Shown: one piece after another, positions 1 to 6,013 of the stretch
Position numbering within the stretch: position 1 is the stretch's first letter
How the letters are laid out: every line of letters starts with the position of its first letter
Assembly (NCBI GenBank): GCA_023457325.1
Contig: JAEWLX010000024.1
Coordinates: forward strand, 1-8,813
Length of the DNA: 8,813 bases
DNA from: Bacillota bacterium
GTDB lineage: Bacteria; Bacillota_I; Bacilli_A; RFN20; CAG-826
Reading direction: 5' to 3'
The notes under the pieces: model-generated
Databases searched by the model: none
What the model was told of the DNA's origin: nothing
The model's input: the letters and a program-made list of their open reading frames with translations, nothing else
Position numbers and translations under genes: made by a program

Positions 1-611
1 ATAATTCCCATCTTCAAGGCTCTTCACCCGTCGGGGCGATGGTCGCCTTTATCAATGGCGAACCAAGCAAAAAAATGTATCGCAAATTTCATATTGAAGG
101 CGATGAAAAACGCGACGATTTCGCCAGCATTAAAGAAGTAATATATCGCCGATATCGTCGCATTAAAGATGACCATCTCAAGCAACCAAATCTAATTCTT
201 GTTGATGGCGGTCTTCCACAAGTAAATGCTGCGATAGAATCGCTTGCAAAACTCGAGATGGCCATTCCCGTCTTTGGCTTATATAAAAACGATCGACATC
301 AAACCGAAGGACTTATCAATAAAGAAGGAAAGAAGTTTGAGCTATCAGATGACAAACCGCTCTTCTTCTTGCTAATGAGAATGCAGGATGAAGTTCATCG
401 CTTTGCCATCAGTTTTCATCATCAAATTCGAAACAAAGCCTTTAAATCAAGTATCCTCGATAATATCGATGGTCTTGGTAAGCGCCGCATTGAGATGTTA
501 TATCGTAATTATGAGTCAATCAACGAACTGAAGAAAGCGACGCTTGAAGAACTCGAGCAGCTCCTGCCAAAGAATGTGGCGTTATTAGTCAAAAAAAGGC
601 TTGAAGAATAA
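1..611 (+). CDS. uvrC: UvrABC system protein C, C-terminal part (5' end outside window)
   Basis: UvrC makes the two incisions on either side of a DNA lesion during nucleotide excision repair, after UvrA and UvrB have marked it. The reading frame is open from the first base (first full codon at 3), so the gene starts upstream and about 202 of a usual 600 or so residues are visible. The part seen begins in the RNase H-like 3'... 5'-incision endonuclease domain: NSHLQGSSPVGAMV (bases 1-2 fit the end of an Asp codon, as expected for a catalytic Asp), then YRKF, the conserved LILVDGG with its acidic residue, and the EVHRFAISFHH segment carrying the conserved His. A C-terminal helix-hairpin-helix domain follows (ILDNIDGLGKRR and the helix to the end), which binds DNA and is needed for incision. 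The ATG at 39 is internal, not the start. The gene ends in TAA inside a hairpin. Identification is firm. Confidence 0.96.
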   Translation, partial: NSHLQGSSPVGAMVAFINGEPSKKMYRKFHIEGDEKRDDFASIKEVIYRRYRRIKDDHLKQPNLILVDGGLPQVNAAIESLAKLEMAIPVFGLYKNDRHQTEGLINKEGKKFELSDDKPLFFLLMRMQDEVHRFAISFHHQIRNKAFKSSILDNIDGLGKRRIEMLYRNYESINELKKATLEELEQLLPKNVALLVKKRLEE

Positions 612-619
612 GCTTTTTT
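593..619 (+). terminator. Terminator-like hairpin overlapping the uvrC stop codon
   Basis: Bases 593-602 pair with 610-619 (10 bp: five A-T pairs, one G-U, then G-C, C-G and two T-A) around a 7-base loop. The downstream arm is itself the T-run, ending in TTTTTT. The stop codon of uvrC (609-611) lies at the loop/stem junction. The A-run on the left arm would also act as a T-run on the other strand, so it could work in both directions. The stem is AT-rich, so termination may be only partial. Confidence 0.5.
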
Positions 620-622
620 GTG

Positions 623-651
623 TTGATATGTCGATGCTAAAATACTATATT
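623..651 (+). promoter_or_regulatory. Promoter of the tRNA-Arg gene
   Basis: A -35 box TTGATA (623-628) and a -10 box TATATT (646-651) are separated by 17 bp. This predicts a start near 658, about 7 bases before the mature tRNA. A second possible -10 lies just upstream as an extended element, TGC followed by TAAAAT (635-643), which would start near 650. Either suits a short tRNA leader. The sequence shows the boxes; which one is used is not decidable here. Confidence 0.6.
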
Positions 652-656
652 AGTAT
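642..656. repeat. Perfect 15-bp inverted repeat over the tRNA promoter -10
   Basis: ATACTA (642-647) and TAGTAT (651-656) are exact inverted copies around a central TAT. The palindrome covers the -10 box. It could be an operator, but AT-rich promoters produce such symmetry easily, and no known regulator site is recognised. Confidence 0.4.
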
Positions 657-664
657 AGCGATAT

Positions 665-741
665 GTCCTCTTAGCTCAGCTGGATAGAGCAACGGCCTTC
701 TAAGCCGTAGGTCAGGCGTTCGAATCGCCTAGAGGATGCCA
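665..741 (+). tRNA. tRNA-Arg (anticodon UCU)
   Basis: A full cloverleaf can be folded over 77 bases. The acceptor stem is 665-671 with 731-737 (7 bp; the first pair is G-U), the D stem 674-677 with 687-690, the anticodon stem 692-696 with 704-708, and the T stem 714-718 with 726-730 with loop TTCGAAT. The anticodon loop CTTCTAA places TCT at 699-701, so the tRNA reads AGA and AGG arginine codons. The discriminator is G738 and the CCA end is encoded (739-741). There is no class II long variable arm. It stands alone between uvrC and nagB with its own promoter and terminator. Confidence 0.96.
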
Positions 742-751
742 TTGAATATTG

Positions 752-791
752 ACAGGATTGATATAAATCGGTCCTGTTTTTTATTTTTTTT
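752..791 (+). terminator. Intrinsic terminator of the tRNA-Arg gene
   Basis: An 11-bp stem (752-762 with 767-777, including two G-T pairs) closes a four-base loop ATAA. It is followed by a run of T broken by a single A (777-791). The geometry is that of a good rho-independent terminator placed 10 bases after the tRNA CCA. Confidence 0.85.
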
Positions 792-845
792 GACAACAAA
801 TAAGCAAGATAATAAGCTGGTTTAAAGCGCATTTCTATAAAAAGT

Positions 846-874
846 TTTACATACAAAAGTCTTTGAGTTATGAT
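846..874 (+). promoter_or_regulatory. Promoter of nagB
   Basis: TTTACA (846-851) and TATGAT (869-874) are each one base off the sigma-A consensus and are spaced exactly 17 bp apart. The predicted start is near 881, giving a leader of about 34 bases. The leader contains the 12-bp palindrome TTAATTAATTAA (887-898). No NagR/YvoA-type operator or catabolite-repression site is seen. Confidence 0.75.
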
Positions 875-914
875 ATTTTCCAACACTTAATTAATTAAAG
901 AAAGAAAACGAACA

Positions 915-1637
915 TTGAAAGTAATAATAAACACTTGCGATGAAATAAGTCGCCTAATTGCCGATCAATTTATCTTACAAATTAAAAGTAAGCCTAATGC
1001 AGTACTAGGACTCGCAACCGGAACATCGCCTTTAGGCGTTTATCGAAATCTTATCAAAGCCAATCAAGAAAAAGTCGTCTCTTTTCGCGAGGTAACAACT
1101 TTTAATCATGATGAGTACATCGGCTTAGAAGGAACGCATCATCAATCTTATCGCTATTTCATGGATGTTAATCTTTTTGATCATCTTGACATCGATAAGA
1201 AAAATACTTTTGCCTTAAAAGGAGTTGGCGATTATTTGGCGTATGCGGATAGTTATGATCACCTCATTGAAGAACGTGGTGGTATTGATTTACAGATACT
1301 CGGCCTTGGAAGTGATGGTCACATCGCCTTTAATGAGCCAGATACGCCTTTTGATAGTTTGACTCATGTTGCTGATTTGTGCGAGTCGACAATTAAGGAT
1401 AACTCCCGCCTATTCAAGGAAATATGCGAAGTTCCGACAAAAGCCGTAACGATGGGTCTCAAATCAATTATGAATGCCCGGAAGATCGTCTTGATTGCTA
1501 CAGGTAAAAATAAAGCTGAAGCTGTTAAAAACTTAATTCGCGGAACAATCTGCGAAAAAGTGCCTTGTTCGATTTTACGAAATCACCCTGATGTTACAAT
1601 TTATGTCGACGAAGACGCCTACAGTCTTGTGAAATAG
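915..1637 (+). CDS. nagB: Glucosamine-6-phosphate deaminase
   Basis: NagB converts glucosamine-6-phosphate to fructose-6-phosphate and ammonia, feeding amino sugars into glycolysis in the cytoplasm. The protein is 240 residues, the usual size of the short Bacillus-type enzyme. Family signatures are all present: LGLATGTSPLG for phosphate binding (31-41), TFNHDEY with the catalytic D66 (62-68), HHQSYRYFM, and LGLGSDGHIAFNEP (129-142). The last supplies D134, H136 and E141, matching D141, H143 and E148 of the E. coli enzyme by spacing. TTG at 915 is taken as start because it yields the family's typical MKVII N-terminus; no ATG fits. Only a weak purine-rich stretch (around 898-905) can serve as ribosome binding site. 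The gene has its own promoter and terminator, and nagA is not adjacent. Ends in TAG. Confidence 0.96.
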   Translation: MKVIINTCDEISRLIADQFILQIKSKPNAVLGLATGTSPLGVYRNLIKANQEKVVSFREVTTFNHDEYIGLEGTHHQSYRYFMDVNLFDHLDIDKKNTFALKGVGDYLAYADSYDHLIEERGGIDLQILGLGSDGHIAFNEPDTPFDSLTHVADLCESTIKDNSRLFKEICEVPTKAVTMGLKSIMNARKIVLIATGKNKAEAVKNLIRGTICEKVPCSILRNHPDVTIYVDEDAYSLVK

Positions 1638-1648
1638 CATGTAATAAT

Positions 1649-1681
1649 GAACCGCGATTGAATCGTGGTTCTTATTTTGTT
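1649..1681 (+). terminator. Intrinsic terminator of nagB
   Basis: A 10-bp stem (1649-1658 with 1662-1671, one G-T pair) with a three-base loop TGA is followed by a T-rich stretch (TTATTTTGTT). It begins 11 bases after the nagB stop and ends 15 bases before the next start codon, so the following gene needs its own promoter or depends on read-through. Confidence 0.8.
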
Positions 1682-1686
1682 AGCAT
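1658..1686 (+). promoter_or_regulatory. Possible promoter of the secreted RNase gene, inside the nagB terminator
   Basis: TTGAAT (1658-1663) and TAGCAT (1681-1686) are spaced 17 bp apart. The same TTGAAT box occurs at the tig promoter. Initiation would fall near 1693, only a few bases before the ATG at 1697, giving a nearly leaderless mRNA. The -10 matches the consensus at only four of six positions, so this is a tentative call. Confidence 0.35.
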
Positions 1687-1696
1687 TGAAAAGAAA

Positions 1697-3622
1697 ATGA
1701 AAACGAACAAGAAGAATCTTTACTACTCATTAATTATGGGCGGAGCAATCATCTTGTCAGCCCTAGTTTTTAAAGTAACTTTTGATAGCGATGCGCACAA
1801 TGTTCAAGGGGCATCAAGCGATGTTGTTAATTGTGAGGCTTATTTTAATCCAGCAAACGGTTATACATCCCTTTACGAAGTGATAACTGATTTGAACTCT
1901 TCATCAGTAAGCGGCCAGTATAAAACGTGGGGAACGGTTACAAAATACTACGAAGATTCCAACAATTACAAAAATTTCTATATGCAAAGCACCGATCAAT
2001 ATGGCAATGTGGCGGGCATCATGATTTATCGAAACGATTTCGCTGTCGCGGAAGGAAGCGTCTTAACGGTCGAAGGCTATCCCACTTTATATAATAATTT
2101 GCCCGAATTCGTCTCTCCGGCAATTAGCGTTGATTATGATGTTAATTCCTCGCCAGTGACAACTTATCAAACCGACTTAGCTTTTTGGCAAAATGGAACG
2201 AATCGCTACTCATCAGAGTTTTTATTCGCCCAAAGTATGGGAACAATCAAAATTTCTTTACAAGATGTTTTACTAACTTCAGTTAATTACGGAAATGCAA
2301 CAGCAACGATAAACGGCACAACTAATGTCCCTCTTTATTACGATTATTTAAAAAACACTGGCGATATATATAGCGCCATCACATCGTTTAACGGGTATAC
2401 AGTTGACTTAGTTGGCTATCTTCATTGTTATTACAATGGTTCTACCTCTAAGATGCAGTTTTTGTTAAGAAGTCCTAATGATATTAGCGCAGAAGGAATT
2501 GAATATTCGCTTCTTCTTAATCCAGACAGCAATTATCAAATCGGCACTTATCCAACTGGTAACTATGGTAGTTCTTACTCCAACGGCTTCTATTTTGAAC
2601 ATTATCGAGCCGTGAATCCCATCTCTTATGAAGGTGAATTCATCATCTTATTACCTTATGTTAATAGTAGTGGAGATGGATCAGCCCCTGGTGCTTTTTA
2701 TAACACCACTTCCATCAACGATATGCAGACTATTTCGATTACCTATCGAACCGAATCTCTATATGGAACAAAGCCCGTTCTTTCTTATGGCTCTTCTCCA
2801 CTTCGTGAGACAAAAAGAGAATTGAATATTGCAACGACGGCTACGACTTATTCGCTTGACGTCGAAGACACCAATTTCTTTAAAATCGAGACGGGAGATA
2901 GCCGTTTATTCATTCACGAAATAAACATCGACTACACTAATGAAAATCCATCTCATGCTTTTGATTATTTAAGTTCGGGTCTTGATGATGTTCGCATTAA
3001 CCCCTTAACTAGTTCAGGCGATTTGTATGAAGGCAAAAGTTTTACCGTTCCTACTGACATTACACAAAACGGAAACAATTATATTGTCAATGCCACAAAA
3101 ACATATACTTATTATTCATATAGTTATTTCGTTTCTCATCCCAGTTTAGTTGATGAAGCGGCATACACAAGTCCCAGTGATGTTGCATCTTTCTATACGA
3201 TTTTCGGTACTTATCCATCTAATTATGTCCCGCGAAACAATTATTATTCAGCTTATAGCATCTTCGGTGATAAAACGCGTTGCGTTTCATCTTATACGCG
3301 TACGGATGGCTATGCCACAGCTGTCCCATATCAAAGCGATATTTATGGTTCTCCTTTGTACTTTGAGTGCGACATCGCTTTGACCCCTAGTTATTCATCG
3401 AGCGATCGCGGAGTTGGTCGCCTCGTTTGTTGGGCATATGGTTTCGATCAAGAAAAAGGAGCAATTAATTACGACTCTTCGCCGGTTTGCGTTTATACCG
3501 ATGATCACTATGCGACTTTTGCTGAATATTTGAATTATGGTTCATTCGGCAGACGTTTCAATGCTGAGATGTCACCAACTGAATATGTATGGGGAGCATC
3601 ACAAACTCTTTATCCACTATAA
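1697..3622 (+). CDS. Exported multidomain protein with OB-fold-like domains and a C-terminal barnase-type ribonuclease
   Basis: This 641-residue protein probably acts outside the membrane and cuts RNA. ATG 1697 was chosen because the upstream in-frame TTG at 1658 lies in the nagB terminator hairpin. Residues 1-7 are basic and 8-29 hydrophobic, making a signal peptide or anchor; a cleavage site near VQGA (36-39) is plausible. Residues 56-142 resemble the OB-fold domains found in secreted nucleases (WGTVTKYY, NFYMQS, GSVLTVEGY); 156-267 may be a second. Residues 268-415 are a beta-rich domain with many Tyr, Ser and Thr, and 416-487 a linker. Residues 492-641 match the barnase/N1-T1 fold: FECDI with E557, GRLVCW with R575, and YTDDHYATF with H604, corresponding to barnase E73, R87 and H102. 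Cysteines 529, 558, 578 and 598 could form disulfides. No barstar gene is adjacent. Export and RNase activity are inferred; the exact domain limits are approximate. Confidence 0.75.
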   Translation: MKTNKKNLYYSLIMGGAIILSALVFKVTFDSDAHNVQGASSDVVNCEAYFNPANGYTSLYEVITDLNSSSVSGQYKTWGTVTKYYEDSNNYKNFYMQSTDQYGNVAGIMIYRNDFAVAEGSVLTVEGYPTLYNNLPEFVSPAISVDYDVNSSPVTTYQTDLAFWQNGTNRYSSEFLFAQSMGTIKISLQDVLLTSVNYGNATATINGTTNVPLYYDYLKNTGDIYSAITSFNGYTVDLVGYLHCYYNGSTSKMQFLLRSPNDISAEGIEYSLLLNPDSNYQIGTYPTGNYGSSYSNGFYFEHYRAVNPISYEGEFIILLPYVNSSGDGSAPGAFYNTTSINDMQTISITYRTESLYGTKPVLSYGSSPLRETKRELNIATTATTYSLDVEDTNFFKIETGDSRLFIHEINIDYTNENPSHAFDYLSSGLDDVRINPLTSSGDLYEGKSFTVPTDITQNGNNYIVNATKTYTYYSYSYFVSHPSLVDEAAYTSPSDVASFYTIFGTYPSNYVPRNNYYSAYSIFGDKTRCVSSYTRTDGYATAVPYQSDIYGSPLYFECDIALTPSYSSSDRGVGRLVCWAYGFDQEKGAINYDSSPVCVYTDDHYATFAEYLNYGSFGRRFNAEMSPTEYVWGASQTLYPL

Positions 3623-3651
3623 TGTCATTTGCTTTTATCAACCTTTGGTTA

Positions 3652-3660
3652 TGCTAAAAT
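3652..3660 (+). promoter_or_regulatory. Extended -10 promoter giving a leaderless mRNA
   Basis: TGC (3652-3654) directly followed by TAAAAT (3655-3660) forms an extended -10. No good -35 is seen upstream at normal spacing. With the usual six bases between the -10 and the start point, transcription would begin at 3667, the A of the following ATG. The same 11-base string ATGCTAAAATA occurs before the tRNA gene at 634-644. Confidence 0.55.
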
Positions 3661-3666
3661 AAACAT

Positions 3667-4593
3667 ATGGATTCGCTCAAAACCTTAATCGAAAAGAAAC
3701 AATACACCCTCGTTCTTGAACTGACAAAAGACACTTTTGACATCGATTCAATTTCCTTTCGCATTGCCGCCTATCTTGGCCTTGGTAAGCTCGAAGATGC
3801 TCTTTTGCTAATCGAAAAACATAAGCACGAGTTTAAGGAAGGCTTATTTAATATTATGAAGGTCCATTTGGAAGTGCTATTAACCCTGAATAAACACGAC
3901 CAAGCTTATGAAGAGTTGAAATATTATCAAAGTTTGCCTTATATTTCCCAAGAGGTTGAAGAGTATTTGTCTGAGGCGGAGTTGATGATTCGTCGTCACG
4001 AAAGGAAAATACGACTCGATAAGAAATTAAGCGAAGAAGAAATTATTAAAATTCTTGATAAGGAAAATGAAGATATTATTTTGTTAGCGGCCTTAAACGA
4101 CATCCGCGAGTACAAAATTAGCGATTTCTATGATGTGATTATTCGCTTTCTTAAAAGAAAAAGCGCTAATTCTCATGTGCGAACATACGCTTTATTTTTG
4201 CTCGTTTCCGATGGCTATGGAAAAAAGGTTGCCTTTTACAAAAATGAACGAGATTTTGAAGTTGTACCCAAAGATCTCGAGCCACCCTTTATGAGTTCAC
4301 ATTACGAAAAGGTGATTAAAAGTATCGAAAGTATTGCCAAAGATCCATCCGTTAGTGAAGTGGCTATTTCATTACTTAACGAGTTAATCATTATTATTTA
4401 TCCTGACGATATTTTTAGCGAAAAAGATAACCTTTTGCTGGGAGCATTACTTATCATTGCTTATGAGCATCTACAAATTAGCCACGACGTAATGCACGTA
4501 GCTGAAAGTTTGAATCTTTCGCTTAATGACTTGATGAATGTCGTCAGCAAATATAAGCATTATTTGCAAAACAACCCGCCCATTAAGGCTTAA
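3667..4593 (+). CDS. TPR/helical-repeat protein upstream of tig (YsoA-like by position)
   Basis: The function is unknown. The 308-residue product is predicted to be soluble and almost wholly helical, with no signal peptide. Residues 1-110 show TPR-like helix pairs (IEKKQYTLVLELTKD, YLGLGKLEDALLLIEKH, LNKHDQAYEELKYYQSLP). A charged segment (105-135) leads to HEAT-like helices and a motif of the type VRTYALFLLVSDGYG...V.F.K...FEVVPKDLEPP (about 170-210), which recalls TPR proteins of Bacillota such as YpiA/YsoA and mollicute DUF3196 proteins. In Bacillus, the TPR gene ysoA lies immediately upstream of tig, so position supports a YsoA-like identity; sequence relationship is not proven. ATG 3667 is the only reasonable start, and there is no Shine-Dalgarno sequence before it; a leaderless mRNA is predicted. 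It is followed by a terminator, so it is separate from the tig operon. Confidence 0.7.
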   Translation: MDSLKTLIEKKQYTLVLELTKDTFDIDSISFRIAAYLGLGKLEDALLLIEKHKHEFKEGLFNIMKVHLEVLLTLNKHDQAYEELKYYQSLPYISQEVEEYLSEAELMIRRHERKIRLDKKLSEEEIIKILDKENEDIILLAALNDIREYKISDFYDVIIRFLKRKSANSHVRTYALFLLVSDGYGKKVAFYKNERDFEVVPKDLEPPFMSSHYEKVIKSIESIAKDPSVSEVAISLLNELIIIIYPDDIFSEKDNLLLGALLIIAYEHLQISHDVMHVAESLNLSLNDLMNVVSKYKHYLQNNPPIKA

Positions 4594-4598
4594 GGGAG

Positions 4599-4626
4599 AA
4601 AAAAGTTCGTTTATTCGCACTTTTTT
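4599..4626 (+). terminator. Terminator after the TPR-like gene
   Basis: AAAAAAGT (4599-4606) pairs with ACTTTTTT (4619-4626). After one T-C mismatch, CG/CG closes a six-base loop. The downstream arm ends in the T-run, and the A-run on the left arm makes it potentially bidirectional. It starts five bases after the TAA stop. Confidence 0.65.
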
Positions 4627-4637
4627 CAGCGTTTCGT

Positions 4638-4666
4638 TTGAATAAAATACTAATGTATTCTATACT
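4638..4666 (+). promoter_or_regulatory. Promoter of the tig-lon-engB operon
   Basis: TTGAAT (4638-4643) and TATACT (4661-4666) are spaced 17 bp apart. The predicted start is near 4673, giving a leader of about 35 bases that includes the ribosome binding site of tig. No CIRCE or CtsR heptad repeat is seen, so heat-shock control by HrcA or CtsR is not supported here. Confidence 0.65.
4646..4659. repeat. Perfect inverted repeat in the spacer of the tig promoter
   Basis: AATAC (4646-4650) and GTATT (4655-4659) are exact inverted copies around TAAT, lying between the -35 and -10 boxes. The string TAAAATACTA that includes its left arm (4643-4652) also occurs at the tRNA promoter (638-647). It may be an operator or a chance product of AT-rich promoter sequence. 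Confidence 0.35.
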
Positions 4667-4688
4667 TTATTGCGATTGAATTTTTATT

Positions 4689-4695
4689 AAGGAGA
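4689..4695 (+). promoter_or_regulatory. Ribosome binding site of tig, widely spaced
   Basis: AAGGAGA is a strong Shine-Dalgarno match but ends 12 bases before the ATG at 4708, longer than the usual 5-9. No better start exists: the codon just upstream of the ATG is ATT and the one before it is a TAG stop. Confidence 0.75.
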
Positions 4696-4707
4696 ATTAC
4701 ATAGATT

Positions 4708-5982
4708 ATGGAAAAGAAAATCAACAAACTCGAACAATCAAAAGTCGAAATCATCGTTTCGGTCGAAAAGGAAAAATGGTCCAAGGCCCAAAAAGATGCT
4801 TTTGACAAATTGGCCGCTAATGTCGAAATCAAAGGCTTTCGCAAAGGCAAAGCCCCAGCGGAAATGGTTAAAGCCAAAGTCGATCAAGGCCAAGTTTTTG
4901 ATCGGGCGATTAATGCCCTACTACAAGATACATATCGTCAGGTTATCGCTGAAGAGAATCTTCGTCCCTTTGCTCGCCCTGTCGTCGATGTCACTAAATT
5001 AAGTAACCTTGAACTAGAATTAAAGTTTACCCTCGTCCTCGCTCCAGAAGTGACCCTTGGTGAGTATAAAGGTTTACATGCCGAGAAAAAAGAAGTGGTG
5101 GTTACCGATCACGAAATCGAACACGCTCTTGAACATCTTGTTAAAGATAACGCTTCGTTAGTTGTCAAAGAAGATGCCGCAAAATTAGGCGATACCGTCG
5201 TCATGGATTTTGAAGGCTTTGTCGATGGCAAAGCGTTTGAAGGTGGAAAAGCTGAAAACTACGCCCTTGAACTTGGCTCAGGTCAATTCATTCCTGGTTT
5301 CGAAGATCAACTCGTCGGCGCTAAAGCTGGTGAAGACAAGGAAGTCAACGTTACTTTCCCGGCCGAATATGTTCCTGAACTTGCTAGTAAAGATGCAATG
5401 TTTAAGGTCAAGGTTCACGAAGTGAAAGAAAAGAAAGTGCCTGAACTTAACGAAGAATTAATTAAAGATCTCAATTTACCAAACGTTAAAACACTTGATG
5501 ATTTAAAGGCCCATGAAAAAGTTAAACTACAAAATCAAAAAGAAAACGAAGCAAAGCGCGAATATTATGAAGCGCTTGTCAAACAAATTCGCGATGGTGC
5601 CAAAATCGATTTAGCTAAAGAAATCATCGATGGTGAAGTTGAAGCCATGGAAGAAAACATGCGCAAACAAATTGAGCAACAAGGCTTGACGCTTGATAAG
5701 TATTTACAAATTACTGGCCAAACGATGGAGCAAGTTCATGAAACGATGCGCAAGGAAGCGGAAGACAATGTCCGCTCGGTTCTCGTTTTAGAAAAAATTG
5801 CTGAAGTTGAAAAAATCAGCGTTGAAGATGATGAAATTGAGTTTGAACTGGCCAAGATTGCCGATCAATACAAAATGCCAATCGATGAAGTGAAAAAAGC
5901 CCTTAAAGATAGTATGGATCGTTTCAGAGCTGACGTCCGTTCTCGCCGCATTCAAGAATTTATTGTTAACAATAACGATTAA
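4708..5982 (+). CDS. tig: Trigger factor (ribosome-associated chaperone and peptidyl-prolyl isomerase)
   Basis: Trigger factor docks at the ribosomal exit tunnel through L23 and shields newly made chains; its FKBP-type domain isomerises Xaa-Pro bonds. The 424-residue length is standard. The N-terminal ribosome-binding domain (1-115) carries the signature GFRKGKAP at 43-50. The FKBP domain spans about 160-240 (GDTVVMDFEGFVDGKAFEGG, then GQFIPGFEDQLVGAKAGE and TFPAEY). The helical, highly charged C-terminal chaperone domain runs from about 245 to the end. All three domains are present, so the gene looks intact. It is first in the tig-lon-engB operon. In Bacillus the next gene would be clpX; here lon follows directly after 31 bp. 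Identification is firm. Confidence 0.97.
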   Translation: MEKKINKLEQSKVEIIVSVEKEKWSKAQKDAFDKLAANVEIKGFRKGKAPAEMVKAKVDQGQVFDRAINALLQDTYRQVIAEENLRPFARPVVDVTKLSNLELELKFTLVLAPEVTLGEYKGLHAEKKEVVVTDHEIEHALEHLVKDNASLVVKEDAAKLGDTVVMDFEGFVDGKAFEGGKAENYALELGSGQFIPGFEDQLVGAKAGEDKEVNVTFPAEYVPELASKDAMFKVKVHEVKEKKVPELNEELIKDLNLPNVKTLDDLKAHEKVKLQNQKENEAKREYYEALVKQIRDGAKIDLAKEIIDGEVEAMEENMRKQIEQQGLTLDKYLQITGQTMEQVHETMRKEAEDNVRSVLVLEKIAEVEKISVEDDEIEFELAKIADQYKMPIDEVKKALKDSMDRFRADVRSRRIQEFIVNNND

Positions 5983-6000
5983 CTAACAAATAATATAGAT

Positions 6001-6007
6001 AGGAGGT
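6001..6007 (+). promoter_or_regulatory. Strong ribosome binding site of lon
   Basis: AGGAGGT is a near-complete complement of the 16S rRNA 3' end and sits six bases before the ATG at 6014. It fixes the lon start and points to efficient independent translation within the operon. The 31-bp gap after tig is AT-rich but holds no convincing promoter or terminator. Confidence 0.85.
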
Positions 6008-6013
6008 CTCTTT

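Noticed and set aside
39..41. ATG at 39 as a start of uvrC
   Set aside because: The frame continues upstream with conserved UvrC sequence (NSHLQGSSPVGA), so this is an internal methionine of a gene cut by the window edge.
790..818. TTGACA at 790-795 as a -35 box
   Set aside because: It overlaps the tRNA terminator T-run and has no -10 at 16-18 bp; the 846-874 pair is far better.
671..886. Reverse-strand open frame of 71 codons
   Set aside because: It runs through the tRNA gene, its terminator and the nagB promoter, and shows no family resemblance.
742..914. A riboswitch or glmS-like ribozyme before nagB
   Set aside because: The predicted leader is only about 34 bases. The single clear hairpin upstream is the tRNA terminator.
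1658..1696. TTG at 1658 as start of the RNase protein, adding 13 residues
   Set aside because: This codon lies inside the nagB terminator hairpin. The ATG at 1697 puts basic residues directly before the hydrophobic signal segment, as expected.
3640..3650. AACC-TTT-GGTT as a terminator of the RNase gene
   Set aside because: The stem is only four base pairs and has no T-run after it.
3667..4593. The gene after the RNase as its immunity protein
   Set aside because: At 308 residues with TPR-like helices it is unlike barstar (about 90 residues). It has its own promoter and fits the YsoA position next to tig.
4627..4707. Heat-shock operators (CIRCE or CtsR sites) before tig
   Set aside because: Neither the TTAGCACTC inverted repeat nor GGTCAAA heptads are present here or in the tig-lon gap.
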